A stretch of DNA of 64,000 bases, taken from contig NZ_JAQFIF010000007.1 in assembly GCF_029504395.1 (NCBI RefSeq), positions 1-64,000 on the forward strand, given 5' to 3'. The notes under the pieces were generated by a model that was not told the DNA's origin, did no database searches, and was given only the letters and a program-made list of their open reading frames with translations. Below, piece by piece: positions 45,234 through 53,404 of the stretch (the stretch's first letter is position 1; each line of letters starts with the position of its first letter). This DNA is from Arthrobacter sp. ES3-54 (lineage in GTDB: Bacteria > Actinomycetota > Actinomycetes > Actinomycetales > Micrococcaceae). A program made the translations under genes and the position numbers.

Positions 45234-46037
45234 ATGCCTACACCCGATCACTCCAACGGCGCACCGTGCTGGATCGACCTCATGACATCGGATGCCGAGA
45301 AGGCCAAGTCGTTCTACGCGGCGCTGTTCGGCTGGACGTACCAGACCGGAGACGAAGAAAAATACGGCGGGTACATCACTGCCTGGAAGGACGGCAAATC
45401 CGTGGCCGGCCTGATGCAGAAGCAGGAGGACCAGGCCGCCTGGCCGGACATGTGGTCCACGTACCTGCGCTCGGAGGACGCCGCCGCCACCGTCAAGGCC
45501 GCAACAGAGCACGGCGGCCAGGTCTACATGCAGCCCATGGACGTCCCCGAGCAAGGCAGCATGGCGATGATCGCCGATGCCACCGGCGCGTCGGTCGGCG
45601 TATGGCAGCCGGCTGAAATGACGGGCTACGAGCTTGCGGCCGAGCCCGGCGCCCCGGCCTGGCACGAGCTCCACACCAAGGACTACGCCACCGCCGTCAA
45701 GTTCTATCAGGACGTGTTCGGCTGGGACACCGACGTCATGTCCGACACCCCGGAATTCCGCTACACCACACTGGGCGCAGGCCCGGCGGCCAAGGCAGGG
45801 ATCATGGACGCGTCGGCCTACCTGCCGGCCGAGGTCCCGTCCAACTGGCAGGTCTACTTCGCCGTCGCGGACACCGACGCCACGATCGCACAGGCCCTCT
45901 CCCTGGGCGCCAAGGTGATCGACGGGCCGGACGACACCCCGTTCGGCCGGCTGGCCACGCTGACCGACCCCACCGGTGCCATGTTCAAGATCGTCCATGA
46001 CACCGGACAGGGCGATCAGCCCGCCGCGGACGCCTAG
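45234..46037 (+). CDS. VOC (glyoxalase/bleomycin resistance) superfamily protein
   Basis: A 267-residue two-domain VOC protein. Each half starts with a strand and helix as in CWIDLMTSDAEKAKSFYAALFGWTY and WHELHTKDYATAVKFYQDVFGWD, so it is an internal duplication. The beta-alpha-beta-beta-beta repeats could bind a divalent metal, but metal ligands cannot be assigned with certainty. ATG 45234 has AGGAG upstream. Function unknown; these proteins are often hydroxylases, isomerases or resistance proteins. Confidence 0.83.
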   Translation: MPTPDHSNGAPCWIDLMTSDAEKAKSFYAALFGWTYQTGDEEKYGGYITAWKDGKSVAGLMQKQEDQAAWPDMWSTYLRSEDAAATVKAATEHGGQVYMQPMDVPEQGSMAMIADATGASVGVWQPAEMTGYELAAEPGAPAWHELHTKDYATAVKFYQDVFGWDTDVMSDTPEFRYTTLGAGPAAKAGIMDASAYLPAEVPSNWQVYFAVADTDATIAQALSLGAKVIDGPDDTPFGRLATLTDPTGAMFKIVHDTGQGDQPAADA

Positions 46038-46069
46038 CGGACCGGGGCAGGGAGGCCTCTCCCACCCAA

Positions 46070-46087
46070 TTACAAAAATTGTTGTAA
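46070..46087. promoter_or_regulatory. TTACAA-N6-TTGTAA palindrome
   Basis: A perfect 6-bp inverted repeat with a 6-base centre. It could be an operator for a dimeric regulator, or part of the following hairpin region. No regulator gene is adjacent. Confidence 0.35.
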
Positions 46088-46089
46088 GA

Positions 46090-46131
46090 AATACCGGCCA
46101 GACCCTTTCCCAAGGGCTACTGGCCGGTATT
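46090..46131. terminator. possible terminator of the VOC gene
   Basis: AATACCGGCCAG (46090-46101) pairs perfectly with CTGGCCGGTATT (46120-46131), with an inner CCCTT/AAGGG stem. There is no strong T-run after it, so termination would be weak or Rho-assisted. Confidence 0.5.
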
Positions 46132-46426
46132 CTGCTGTGGAGCGGCCGGTGTAGGCACCCGGCCACCGCTCACCTGCAACACCAGTCACCGTTGCCCGGG
46201 GCTTTCGAGCCGCTCCGGGAAGGCTGCGGCGCGTCTCGCTGGGGGACGTCCCGCCGAATGCACGCCTAATCCATGCGTTGTTCATTCACCCCTGTTTGGA
46301 TGGGCCCGGCACGACTTGACCAGGAGTTCAGGCCGGCCACTGTCCGCTGCACCCTGCGGACGCACTGCACCCTGCCTTTTAACTGCACTGCCCTTTACCC
46401 GGGGCACCTAATGAGAGTTAGAGCGG

Positions 46427-49400
46427 ATGAAACTAACACCCTGGAAAACAGTGCTTGGCACAGCCTTGTCAGCGGCGCTCATAGCGGCTCCGCTGGCGGC
46501 AGTGCCGGCCAATGCCGTGGAGGCCGCCCCGGCAGCAGCCGGAACCTCACCGGTGGTCATCAACGAGGCCTACCTCAGCGGCGGCAGCGCCGGCGCGGCC
46601 TTCAAGAACAAGTTCGTCGAGCTCTACAACGGCTCCGATGAGCCGGTCTCGCTGGAGGGCTGGTCCCTCCAGTACCGCTCCGGCACCGGGATCGGGGCGC
46701 CGAGCTCGGTGGCCGCCCTGACCGGAAGTATCGCCGCCAAGGGCTACTACCTGCTCAAGGGCGGCAGCAACGGCACTTCCGGCGCGGACCTGCCGGCCGC
46801 CGACGCCACCGCCACCGGCTTCAACCCGGCCGGGGCTGGCGGCACGATCGTGCTGGCCAGGCAGGCTGGCGCGCTCAACCCGCTGCCGACGGGCTCGGTC
46901 ATTGAACCGGCCAACGTCGCGGACCTGCTCGGCTACGGCACCTCCAACACGTTCGAGACCCGGGCGGCCGCTGCGCCCTCGGGGAATACCGACGTCAAGA
47001 GCCTGCACCGCAGCAACGGCGCGGACACGAACAACAACTTCGCTGACGCCACGCTCACCGCGGCCATCACGCCGAAGGCCGCCAATGGCACGGCTCCCGG
47101 CCCCGTGGACCCGCCCGTGGATCCGGACCCCGGGACTCCCCCGGCCGCCAAGACCATCGCCGAAATCCAGGGCAGCGGCGCCGCGAGCCCGCTGGCCGGA
47201 TCAGCGGTCACCACACGCGGCAGGGTCACTGCCACATTCCCCACCGGCGGCTTCGCCGGCTACTACCTCCAGACCCCCGGCACGGGCGGCGATCTCACCC
47301 CGGCCAACCACGCGGCGTCGGACGCTGTGTTCGTCTATTCGCCCTCCACGGTCGATTCCGTCAGGATCGGCGACTACGTCGAACTCACCGGCGCAGTCAG
47401 CGAATTCTTCGGCATGACCCAGCTGAACGTCGCCGCGGCGGCCGATCTGAAGAAGCTCACCGAGGCCGCCCCCGAGGTCAAGGCCACCGGCTTCGCCCTC
47501 CCCGCCGACGAGGCCTTCCGTGAGTCCCTCGAGGGCATGCTGCTCACCCCGCAGGGTCCGGTCACCGTGGCGGACAACTTCTCGCTGAACCAGTACGGCG
47601 AGATCGGCCTGGCCGGCGGCACCACCGCGCTGGAGCAGCCCACAGCCGTCGCGCCCTTCGGCTCCGCGGAGTACACCGCCACGGTCGCGGCGAACGCCGC
47701 CCGCGGCATCAAGCTCGACGACGGCGCCACTACGAACTTCCTCAAGGACGCCGCCACCAAGGCCCAGGTGCTCCCGTACCTGACCACGGCCGATCACGTC
47801 CGGGTCGGCGCGCCGGTGTCGTTCAAAACCAACGTGGTGCTCAGCTACGCGAACAGCGCCTGGAAGTTCCAGCCCCTGACCCAGCTGACGGCCGCCAACG
47901 CGGACACCGTCCAGCCGGCCAGCTTCGGCGCCACCCGCGCGGACACCCCGGCCGCCGTGGGCGGGAACCTGAAGCTCGCCTCCTTCAACGTGCTCAACTA
48001 CTTCCCGACGACCGGCGACCAGGTGGCCGGCTGCAAGTTCTACACGGACCGCGACGGCAACCCCATCACTGTCAAGGACGGCTGCAACGTCCGCGGCGCC
48101 GCGAACGCCGAGAACCTCAAGCGGCAGCAGGACAAGATCGTCGCCGCCATCTCCAAGTCCGGGGCCGACGTCGTCACCCTGATGGAGGTCGAAAACTCGG
48201 CCCAGTTCGGCAAGACCCGGGACGACGCGCTCGCCAAGCTGGTGGATGCGCTGAACATCGCCACACCGGGGATCTGGGACTACGTCCGCACGCCCGCCAA
48301 CGCACCCCCGCTGGCCGACGAGGACATGATCCGCACCGCGTTTATCTTCAAAAAGGCCGCGGCCGAACCGGTGGGCGAGTCCATCATCCACAACGACACG
48401 GTCGCTTTCGCCAGCGCCCGCAAGCCGATGGCCCAGGTCTTCAAGCCCGTCGGGGCCGCCGATGACAAGAAGTTCATCGCGATCGCCAACCACTTCAAGT
48501 CCAAGGGCTCCGCGGCAACGCCGGATGACACCGACAAGGGCCAGGGCGCCTCCAACCTCGCCCGCACCGCCCAGGCCAAGTCCCTGCTGGCGTTCTCCGA
48601 TGAACTGCAGAAGTCCAAGGGCACGGACAAGGTCTTCCTGATCGGTGACTTCAACTCCTACGCCAAGGAGGACCCGATCAACGTCCTCACCGGCGCCGGG
48701 TACGTCAACCAAGACGAGAAGGCGAAAAACGCCGACGGTTCCGCCAAGCATTCCTACCTGTTCGGCGGCCTCGTGGGCTCGCTGGACCACATCCTCGCCT
48801 CGCCGGCGGCCAACGCCGCCGTCACCGGCGCGGACATCTGGAACATCAACTCGGTGGAGTCCGTGGCCCTGGAGTACAGCCGCTACAACAACAACGTCAC
48901 CGACTACTACGCTCCGGACCAGTTCCGCGCCAGCGACCACGATCCGGTGGTGGTGGGCCTGAACCTGCCCGTCACCCCGGCCGGCGTGGAACTGAACTTC
49001 CTGGGCATCAACGACTTCCACGGCCGCATCGACTCCAATACCGTGTTCTTCGCGGGGACCATCGAGAAGCTGCGCGCCGCCGCCGCCCCGGGCGCCACGG
49101 CGTTCATTTCGGCCGGCGACAACATCGGCGCTTCCCTGTTCGCCTCAGCGGTGGCCAAGGACCAGCCGACCATCGACGTGCTGAACGCGCTGGACCTGCG
49201 AACCTCCGCGGTGGGCAACCACGAGTTCGACGGCGGCTGGGCTGACCTGCGCGACCGCGTCACCGCCGGCGGGACCAACGCCAAGTTCCCGTACCTGGGC
49301 GCCAACGTCTATGCGAAGGGCACCACCACCCCGGTCCTGCCGGAATACACGGTCCTGGACATGAACGGCGTCAAGGTGGCCGTGATCGGCACCGTCACGC

Positions 49401-50986
49401 AGGAAGTGCCCTCCCTGGTCACGCCTTCGGGCATCGCGGACCTTGAGTTCGGCGATCCCGTCGACGCCATCAACCGGGTCGCGGCGAAGATCAAGGCGGA
49501 CAAACTGGCGGACGTCATCATCGTGGAGAACCACGACGGCGCCGGGTCAGGCGCGCCCGACGGCGCCACTTTGGAGCAGGAGATCGCCGCCGGCGGCCCC
49601 TTCGCCAAAATGGTCCAGAAGGTCACCCCGGATGTTGCCGCGATCTTCAACGGCCACACCCACAAGCAGTACTCCTGGGACGCGCCCGTCCTGGACTCGG
49701 CGGGCCAGCCCACCGGCAAGACCCGCCCGATCGTGCAGACCGGAAACTACGGCGAGTTCATCGGCCAGATCCAGCTGACCATCGACACCAAGACCATGGC
49801 GGTGACCGGGTACAAGGCCGGCAACGTCCAGCGCACCACCAGCGCCGCGCAGCCGGCGGCCGACCTGGTGGCGCAGTACCCGCGGGTCGCGGCCGTGAAG
49901 ACCATCGTGGACAAGGCCCTGGCCGACGCCGCCGTGATCGGCAACCAGCCGGTCGGCAAGGTCACCGCGGACATCACCACGGCGTTCGCCGGTTCCCCGG
50001 CCGTGCGCGATGACCGGGCCAGCGAGTCCACCCTCGGCAACCTGGTGGCGGACTCCCTTGTGGATGCGCTGAAGGCGCCGGAACTCGGCGCCGCCGAAAT
50101 CGGCGTCGTCAACCCGGGCGGCCTGCGCAACGAGCTGTACTACGCACCCGACGGCAGCATCACGTACGCCGAGGCCAACGCCGTGCTGCCGTTCGTGAAC
50201 AATCTGTGGACCACGTCCCTCACCGGTGCGCAGTTCAAGACCCTGCTGGAGCAGCAGTGGCAGACCAACGCGGACGGCACAGTTCCCAGCCGCGCGTACC
50301 AGCAGCTGGGCCTGTCCAAGAATGTGACCTACACCTACGACGCCGCCCGCGCCGCCGGTGACCGGATCACCTCGATCCGGGTCAACGGTGCAGTGATTGA
50401 CCCGGCGAAGTCCTACCGGATCGGGACGTTCAACTTCCTGGCCACCGGTGGCGACAACTTCCGCATCTTCAAGGAAGGCGCCGGCACCAAGGACTCGGGG
50501 CTCGTGGACCGCGATGCCTGGATCAAGTACCTGCAGACCCACACCCCGGTCTCGCCCGACTTCGCCCGACGCTCCGTGGCCGTGGTGAACACGACGCCGG
50601 CCGAGGTCAAGGGCGGGGAATCCATCACCTTGGTGGTTTCTAAGCTGGACCTCACCTCGCTGGGCAGCCCGGTGAACGCCTCGCTGCGCGCCGAGTTCAC
50701 TGATGCCGCCGGTACCGTGACGCCCCTCGGCACGGTACCGGTGACCGCCGGCGCCGCCAACGTGGACGTGTTGGTTCCGGCCGGCGCTGCCGCAGGCACG
50801 GGCACCCTGGTGCTCACCGCCGTCGAATCCGGCACCGTGGTCAAAGCGTCCGTGAAGGTCGCGGCCAGCGTCCCCGTCCCGCCGAAGTGCACGCCGCCGG
50901 TCAAGCCGACAAGGCCCGCCGACGTCGTGGGCCAAGTGAACTACGGGACAGCCATGGCCGCCTACCGGAAGTGCCTCAAGGGCTGA
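46427..50986 (+). CDS. secreted ExeM/NucH-type nuclease fused to a 5'-nucleotidase
   Basis: A 1519-residue exported protein. After the signal peptide (about 1-30) it has a lamin-tail domain (about 40-180), an OB-fold-like nuclease accessory domain (about 240-480), an endonuclease/exonuclease/phosphatase domain with LKLASFNVLNYF (near 515), LMEVENSAQ and SDHDPVVV (near 836), then a 5'-nucleotidase with NDFHGRID (near 858), GDNIGASL and GNHEFDGG (near 928), and its C-terminal domain. A short Ig-like segment and a Pro-rich tail end it. It should degrade extracellular DNA to nucleosides and phosphate in one molecule. The ATG has only a weak ribosome-binding site. Confidence 0.93.
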   Translation: MKLTPWKTVLGTALSAALIAAPLAAVPANAVEAAPAAAGTSPVVINEAYLSGGSAGAAFKNKFVELYNGSDEPVSLEGWSLQYRSGTGIGAPSSVAALTGSIAAKGYYLLKGGSNGTSGADLPAADATATGFNPAGAGGTIVLARQAGALNPLPTGSVIEPANVADLLGYGTSNTFETRAAAAPSGNTDVKSLHRSNGADTNNNFADATLTAAITPKAANGTAPGPVDPPVDPDPGTPPAAKTIAEIQGSGAASPLAGSAVTTRGRVTATFPTGGFAGYYLQTPGTGGDLTPANHAASDAVFVYSPSTVDSVRIGDYVELTGAVSEFFGMTQLNVAAAADLKKLTEAAPEVKATGFALPADEAFRESLEGMLLTPQGPVTVADNFSLNQYGEIGLAGGTTALEQPTAVAPFGSAEYTATVAANAARGIKLDDGATTNFLKDAATKAQVLPYLTTADHVRVGAPVSFKTNVVLSYANSAWKFQPLTQLTAANADTVQPASFGATRADTPAAVGGNLKLASFNVLNYFPTTGDQVAGCKFYTDRDGNPITVKDGCNVRGAANAENLKRQQDKIVAAISKSGADVVTLMEVENSAQFGKTRDDALAKLVDALNIATPGIWDYVRTPANAPPLADEDMIRTAFIFKKAAAEPVGESIIHNDTVAFASARKPMAQVFKPVGAADDKKFIAIANHFKSKGSAATPDDTDKGQGASNLARTAQAKSLLAFSDELQKSKGTDKVFLIGDFNSYAKEDPINVLTGAGYVNQDEKAKNADGSAKHSYLFGGLVGSLDHILASPAANAAVTGADIWNINSVESVALEYSRYNNNVTDYYAPDQFRASDHDPVVVGLNLPVTPAGVELNFLGINDFHGRIDSNTVFFAGTIEKLRAAAAPGATAFISAGDNIGASLFASAVAKDQPTIDVLNALDLRTSAVGNHEFDGGWADLRDRVTAGGTNAKFPYLGANVYAKGTTTPVLPEYTVLDMNGVKVAVIGTVTQEVPSLVTPSGIADLEFGDPVDAINRVAAKIKADKLADVIIVENHDGAGSGAPDGATLEQEIAAGGPFAKMVQKVTPDVAAIFNGHTHKQYSWDAPVLDSAGQPTGKTRPIVQTGNYGEFIGQIQLTIDTKTMAVTGYKAGNVQRTTSAAQPAADLVAQYPRVAAVKTIVDKALADAAVIGNQPVGKVTADITTAFAGSPAVRDDRASESTLGNLVADSLVDALKAPELGAAEIGVVNPGGLRNELYYAPDGSITYAEANAVLPFVNNLWTTSLTGAQFKTLLEQQWQTNADGTVPSRAYQQLGLSKNVTYTYDAARAAGDRITSIRVNGAVIDPAKSYRIGTFNFLATGGDNFRIFKEGAGTKDSGLVDRDAWIKYLQTHTPVSPDFARRSVAVVNTTPAEVKGGESITLVVSKLDLTSLGSPVNASLRAEFTDAAGTVTPLGTVPVTAGAANVDVLVPAGAAAGTGTLVLTAVESGTVVKASVKVAASVPVPPKCTPPVKPTRPADVVGQVNYGTAMAAYRKCLKG

Positions 50987-51023
50987 TGCCATAGCCCGGA
51001 CTTCCTAGTCCCACACCACGGCA

Positions 51024-51153
51024 CATGCCCTCCCCTGGCCCGCAGCACCGGACATAAGCACCAAGTGTCCACTGCCCGGTCCCAGGGGAGGGCATGCCCA
51101 CTTTTGCGAGGCGCGCGAACCACGGGGCATGTCCATTTTTGCGAGGCGGGCGA
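51024..51153. repeat. inverted and direct repeats after the nuclease gene
   Basis: CATGCCCTCCCCTGG (51024-51038) pairs with CCAGGGGAGGGCATG (51082-51096), a perfect 15-bp inverted repeat. The right arm begins a 29-base unit (51090-51118) repeated at 51125-51153 with a few changes, both containing TTTTGCGAGGCG. It lies between convergent genes and may act as a terminator, but the organisation looks like an interspersed repeat. Confidence 0.8.
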
Positions 51154-51160
51154 GTGCGGT

Positions 51161-53320
51161 CTAATGGGCCAGGATGTCGCGGGCGATCTCGTCTGCATCG
51201 CGGAGGGTGCGCTGGCCGCTGCGGTAGACGGGGCCAGACTTCGGCCGGGCCTCGGCTGCGATGGCAGTGCCCCATTGCGTGGCGGAGAGCTGGAGCCCCA
51301 GCACATACAGTCCCGGCGTCACGGACCCGTTGGCACCCAGCGGCCGGTATGGATGCGGGACGACGTCCAACCCGGTGGTTTCCACGGGGGTTCCCTCCAC
51401 GGTCATCATGAGGCGCGGCCGCACCATGCCCTCGGCGAGCAACTGTTCCAGCAGAGGCGAGGAATTGACGGCGACCCGGTTGGCCGGTGCCAGCGCCTCG
51501 ATCATCGCTGTCGCGGACACCGCACCCGGCACGGCATTCTCCGTCCGCACCCGCGCCGCACCAAGGCCCCGCACAGCGGCGCTCTGCATGCCGGCGCCAC
51601 CCACGGCCCCGGCAACAGCGCTAACAGAGCCCACGCCAACGCGGTCCAGTCCGGCACGGTACATCCCGGCACCCTCTGACCCTTCGCCCGCCGTCTCTTC
51701 GGTTTCGCCGCCCACCCAGGGCGACGCCGCGGTGAATGTCCGGGCCCGGCGATCCACGCCGAACTTGGGGTCCGGGCCCACGAAGCGTACGACCCCCGCC
51801 CGAGCCAGCGCCGCGAGCTGTGCAGCGCGCAACGCCGGCGGCCCGCTCGCCAGGCCCTCCACGAAGGATTCGAACCAGCCGCGGAGGCCCGCGACCCAGG
51901 ATTCGTCCGTGATGCCGCTGTCGGCCACAGCGGTCTTCAGTACCGCCCGGCCGTGATGCAGCGCGCCGATCGCCATCTTCACGGGGTCGTCCTCGCCCAG
52001 TGCCGAGCGCCGGGCGTCGTCGAGGAGGTAGTCGACGACGGCGGCGTCCAGTTCAGTCCGGGAGCCAAACGATCGCCGGGCCAGGGGCGCCGCGAGACCG
52101 AGCAGGTCCAGGCGGTGGGCTGCCCGGACATGGACGGAAATCACCGATTCCGCGGCGTTCTCCCACTTCGCGGTCGAATGAGCGTGCGGCCGCAGGGCCT
52201 CCTCCAGGGCGCGCAGGAACTCGGCCGGCCCGGTCAGGATGGCATCGGGCTGCGAGCGCGCGAGGGTCGAGTAGTAGGCCCAGATCGCGTCCCGGTGCAG
52301 CAGCGGCCACAGGTCGAAGTCGAATGAGGGCCGGATTCCGGATTCGGCGAACTTCGCGATCGCGTCCTCGGTGCAGTACCGCAACTGGACCTCACCCGGG
52401 TAGTAGCCGGTAAGCGTCGCCTTCGCCCGGTACGGGGTTCCGCGGCGCGAGGCGGCGATGATGAGCGGCTCGCGGCCGGATGGCAGGTAAGTCAGTTCAG
52501 CGTTGCTTTCCCCGGCAACGAACCGGCCGCCGCGCCCTTCCGTCAGCTGTCCCATCACGTCGAAGAAGTTCAGGCCCATGCCGCGCACCAGGACAGGTTT
52601 TCCGGCCGGCACGACGGACCAGTCGACGTCGGCGGGCGCCGCCGGCGGGACGTACAGGAGTCCGAGTTCCTGCGCCGCGGAGAGCAGCTCCCGCTGCTCG
52701 GCGTTCAGCCGCGCGTCCAGATGGCCCATGGCCAGCACCACGGAGTCGACGGTAAGCACCGTCCCGTCGTCGAGCACGACGTCGAACCGCACCAATGATT
52801 CCCCAGGGGCCGCGGCCGCCCGATTGACCGGCTCGGCGGCGGCGTGACGGACGGACGTCGCCGTCGCCGGGTGGAAGTCCACGCTGACGCCGGCTGGCAG
52901 CACAGTGAGCAGTTCATCGAGGGTGGACCGCAGGTAACGGCCGTAGAGGGCCCGGCTGGGAAAGTCCGCCTCGCCGAGACTGGACACCTCGTCGCGTTCC
53001 TCGTCAGTGAGTGTTGGCTGCGGGTGGCCTTGCTGGAGTTCGCGCCACTGGTCGAACGTGTGCCCGGCAAGGGGCGGAGCAAGTTCCGGGTCCTCGGGAA
53101 CCACGGTGGGATAGAAAGATTGTGTGTTCATCAGGTACAGCCGCGACTGTCCGGGCTGCCAAACGTGCCCCGGGCCCGCCGGGTAAGGGTCGATCACGTC
53201 GATGTGCAGGGTTCCCTCGGCGCCGGCGGAGGCCCAATTGGCCAGGAGCCGTTCCAGCACGCTCGTGCCCCGGGGACCGGCGCCTATCACTGCCGTCCGG
53301 ATGCTTCGCGATATGCCCAC
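51161..53320 (-). CDS. FAD/NAD(P)-binding protein (flavoprotein oxidoreductase-like)
   Basis: A 719-residue protein. The N-terminal dinucleotide-binding loop is TAVIGAGPRGTSVLERLL, followed by VLAMGHLD and LVRGMGLNFFDVMGQL. The overall shape matches the large FAD-NAD(P)-binding family proteins of actinobacteria, whose substrates are unknown. The C-terminal half includes an Ala/Gly-rich insert (VGSVSAVAGAVGGAGM, about 590-620) that looks low-complexity. GTG 53320 has only a weak upstream signal. Much longer in-frame readings are antisense to the neighbouring gene and are not real. Confidence 0.85.
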   Translation of the reverse strand: MGISRSIRTAVIGAGPRGTSVLERLLANWASAGAEGTLHIDVIDPYPAGPGHVWQPGQSRLYLMNTQSFYPTVVPEDPELAPPLAGHTFDQWRELQQGHPQPTLTDEERDEVSSLGEADFPSRALYGRYLRSTLDELLTVLPAGVSVDFHPATATSVRHAAAEPVNRAAAAPGESLVRFDVVLDDGTVLTVDSVVLAMGHLDARLNAEQRELLSAAQELGLLYVPPAAPADVDWSVVPAGKPVLVRGMGLNFFDVMGQLTEGRGGRFVAGESNAELTYLPSGREPLIIAASRRGTPYRAKATLTGYYPGEVQLRYCTEDAIAKFAESGIRPSFDFDLWPLLHRDAIWAYYSTLARSQPDAILTGPAEFLRALEEALRPHAHSTAKWENAAESVISVHVRAAHRLDLLGLAAPLARRSFGSRTELDAAVVDYLLDDARRSALGEDDPVKMAIGALHHGRAVLKTAVADSGITDESWVAGLRGWFESFVEGLASGPPALRAAQLAALARAGVVRFVGPDPKFGVDRRARTFTAASPWVGGETEETAGEGSEGAGMYRAGLDRVGVGSVSAVAGAVGGAGMQSAAVRGLGAARVRTENAVPGAVSATAMIEALAPANRVAVNSSPLLEQLLAEGMVRPRLMMTVEGTPVETTGLDVVPHPYRPLGANGSVTPGLYVLGLQLSATQWGTAIAAEARPKSGPVYRSGQRTLRDADEIARDILAH

Positions 53321-53404
53321 GGCATCCAGCGTATCGGCAACCCGGCCGCTGGCTTGACGCCGGCGTGACTTGCTACTGCCGCACCGATGTTCTTGGATTG
53401 ACAA

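Larger units (their letters stand above)
46038..46426. other. 389-base region between the VOC gene and the nuclease gene
   Basis: It holds a TTACAA-N6-TTGTAA palindrome (46070-46087), a hairpin at 46090-46131 that may end the VOC transcript, and the nuclease promoter region near the right end, which I cannot resolve. No gene is supported. Confidence 0.6.

Noticed and set aside
47201-49021. 606-codon frame antisense to the nuclease gene
   Set aside because: It has no motifs, and the plus-strand domains are complete and continuous.
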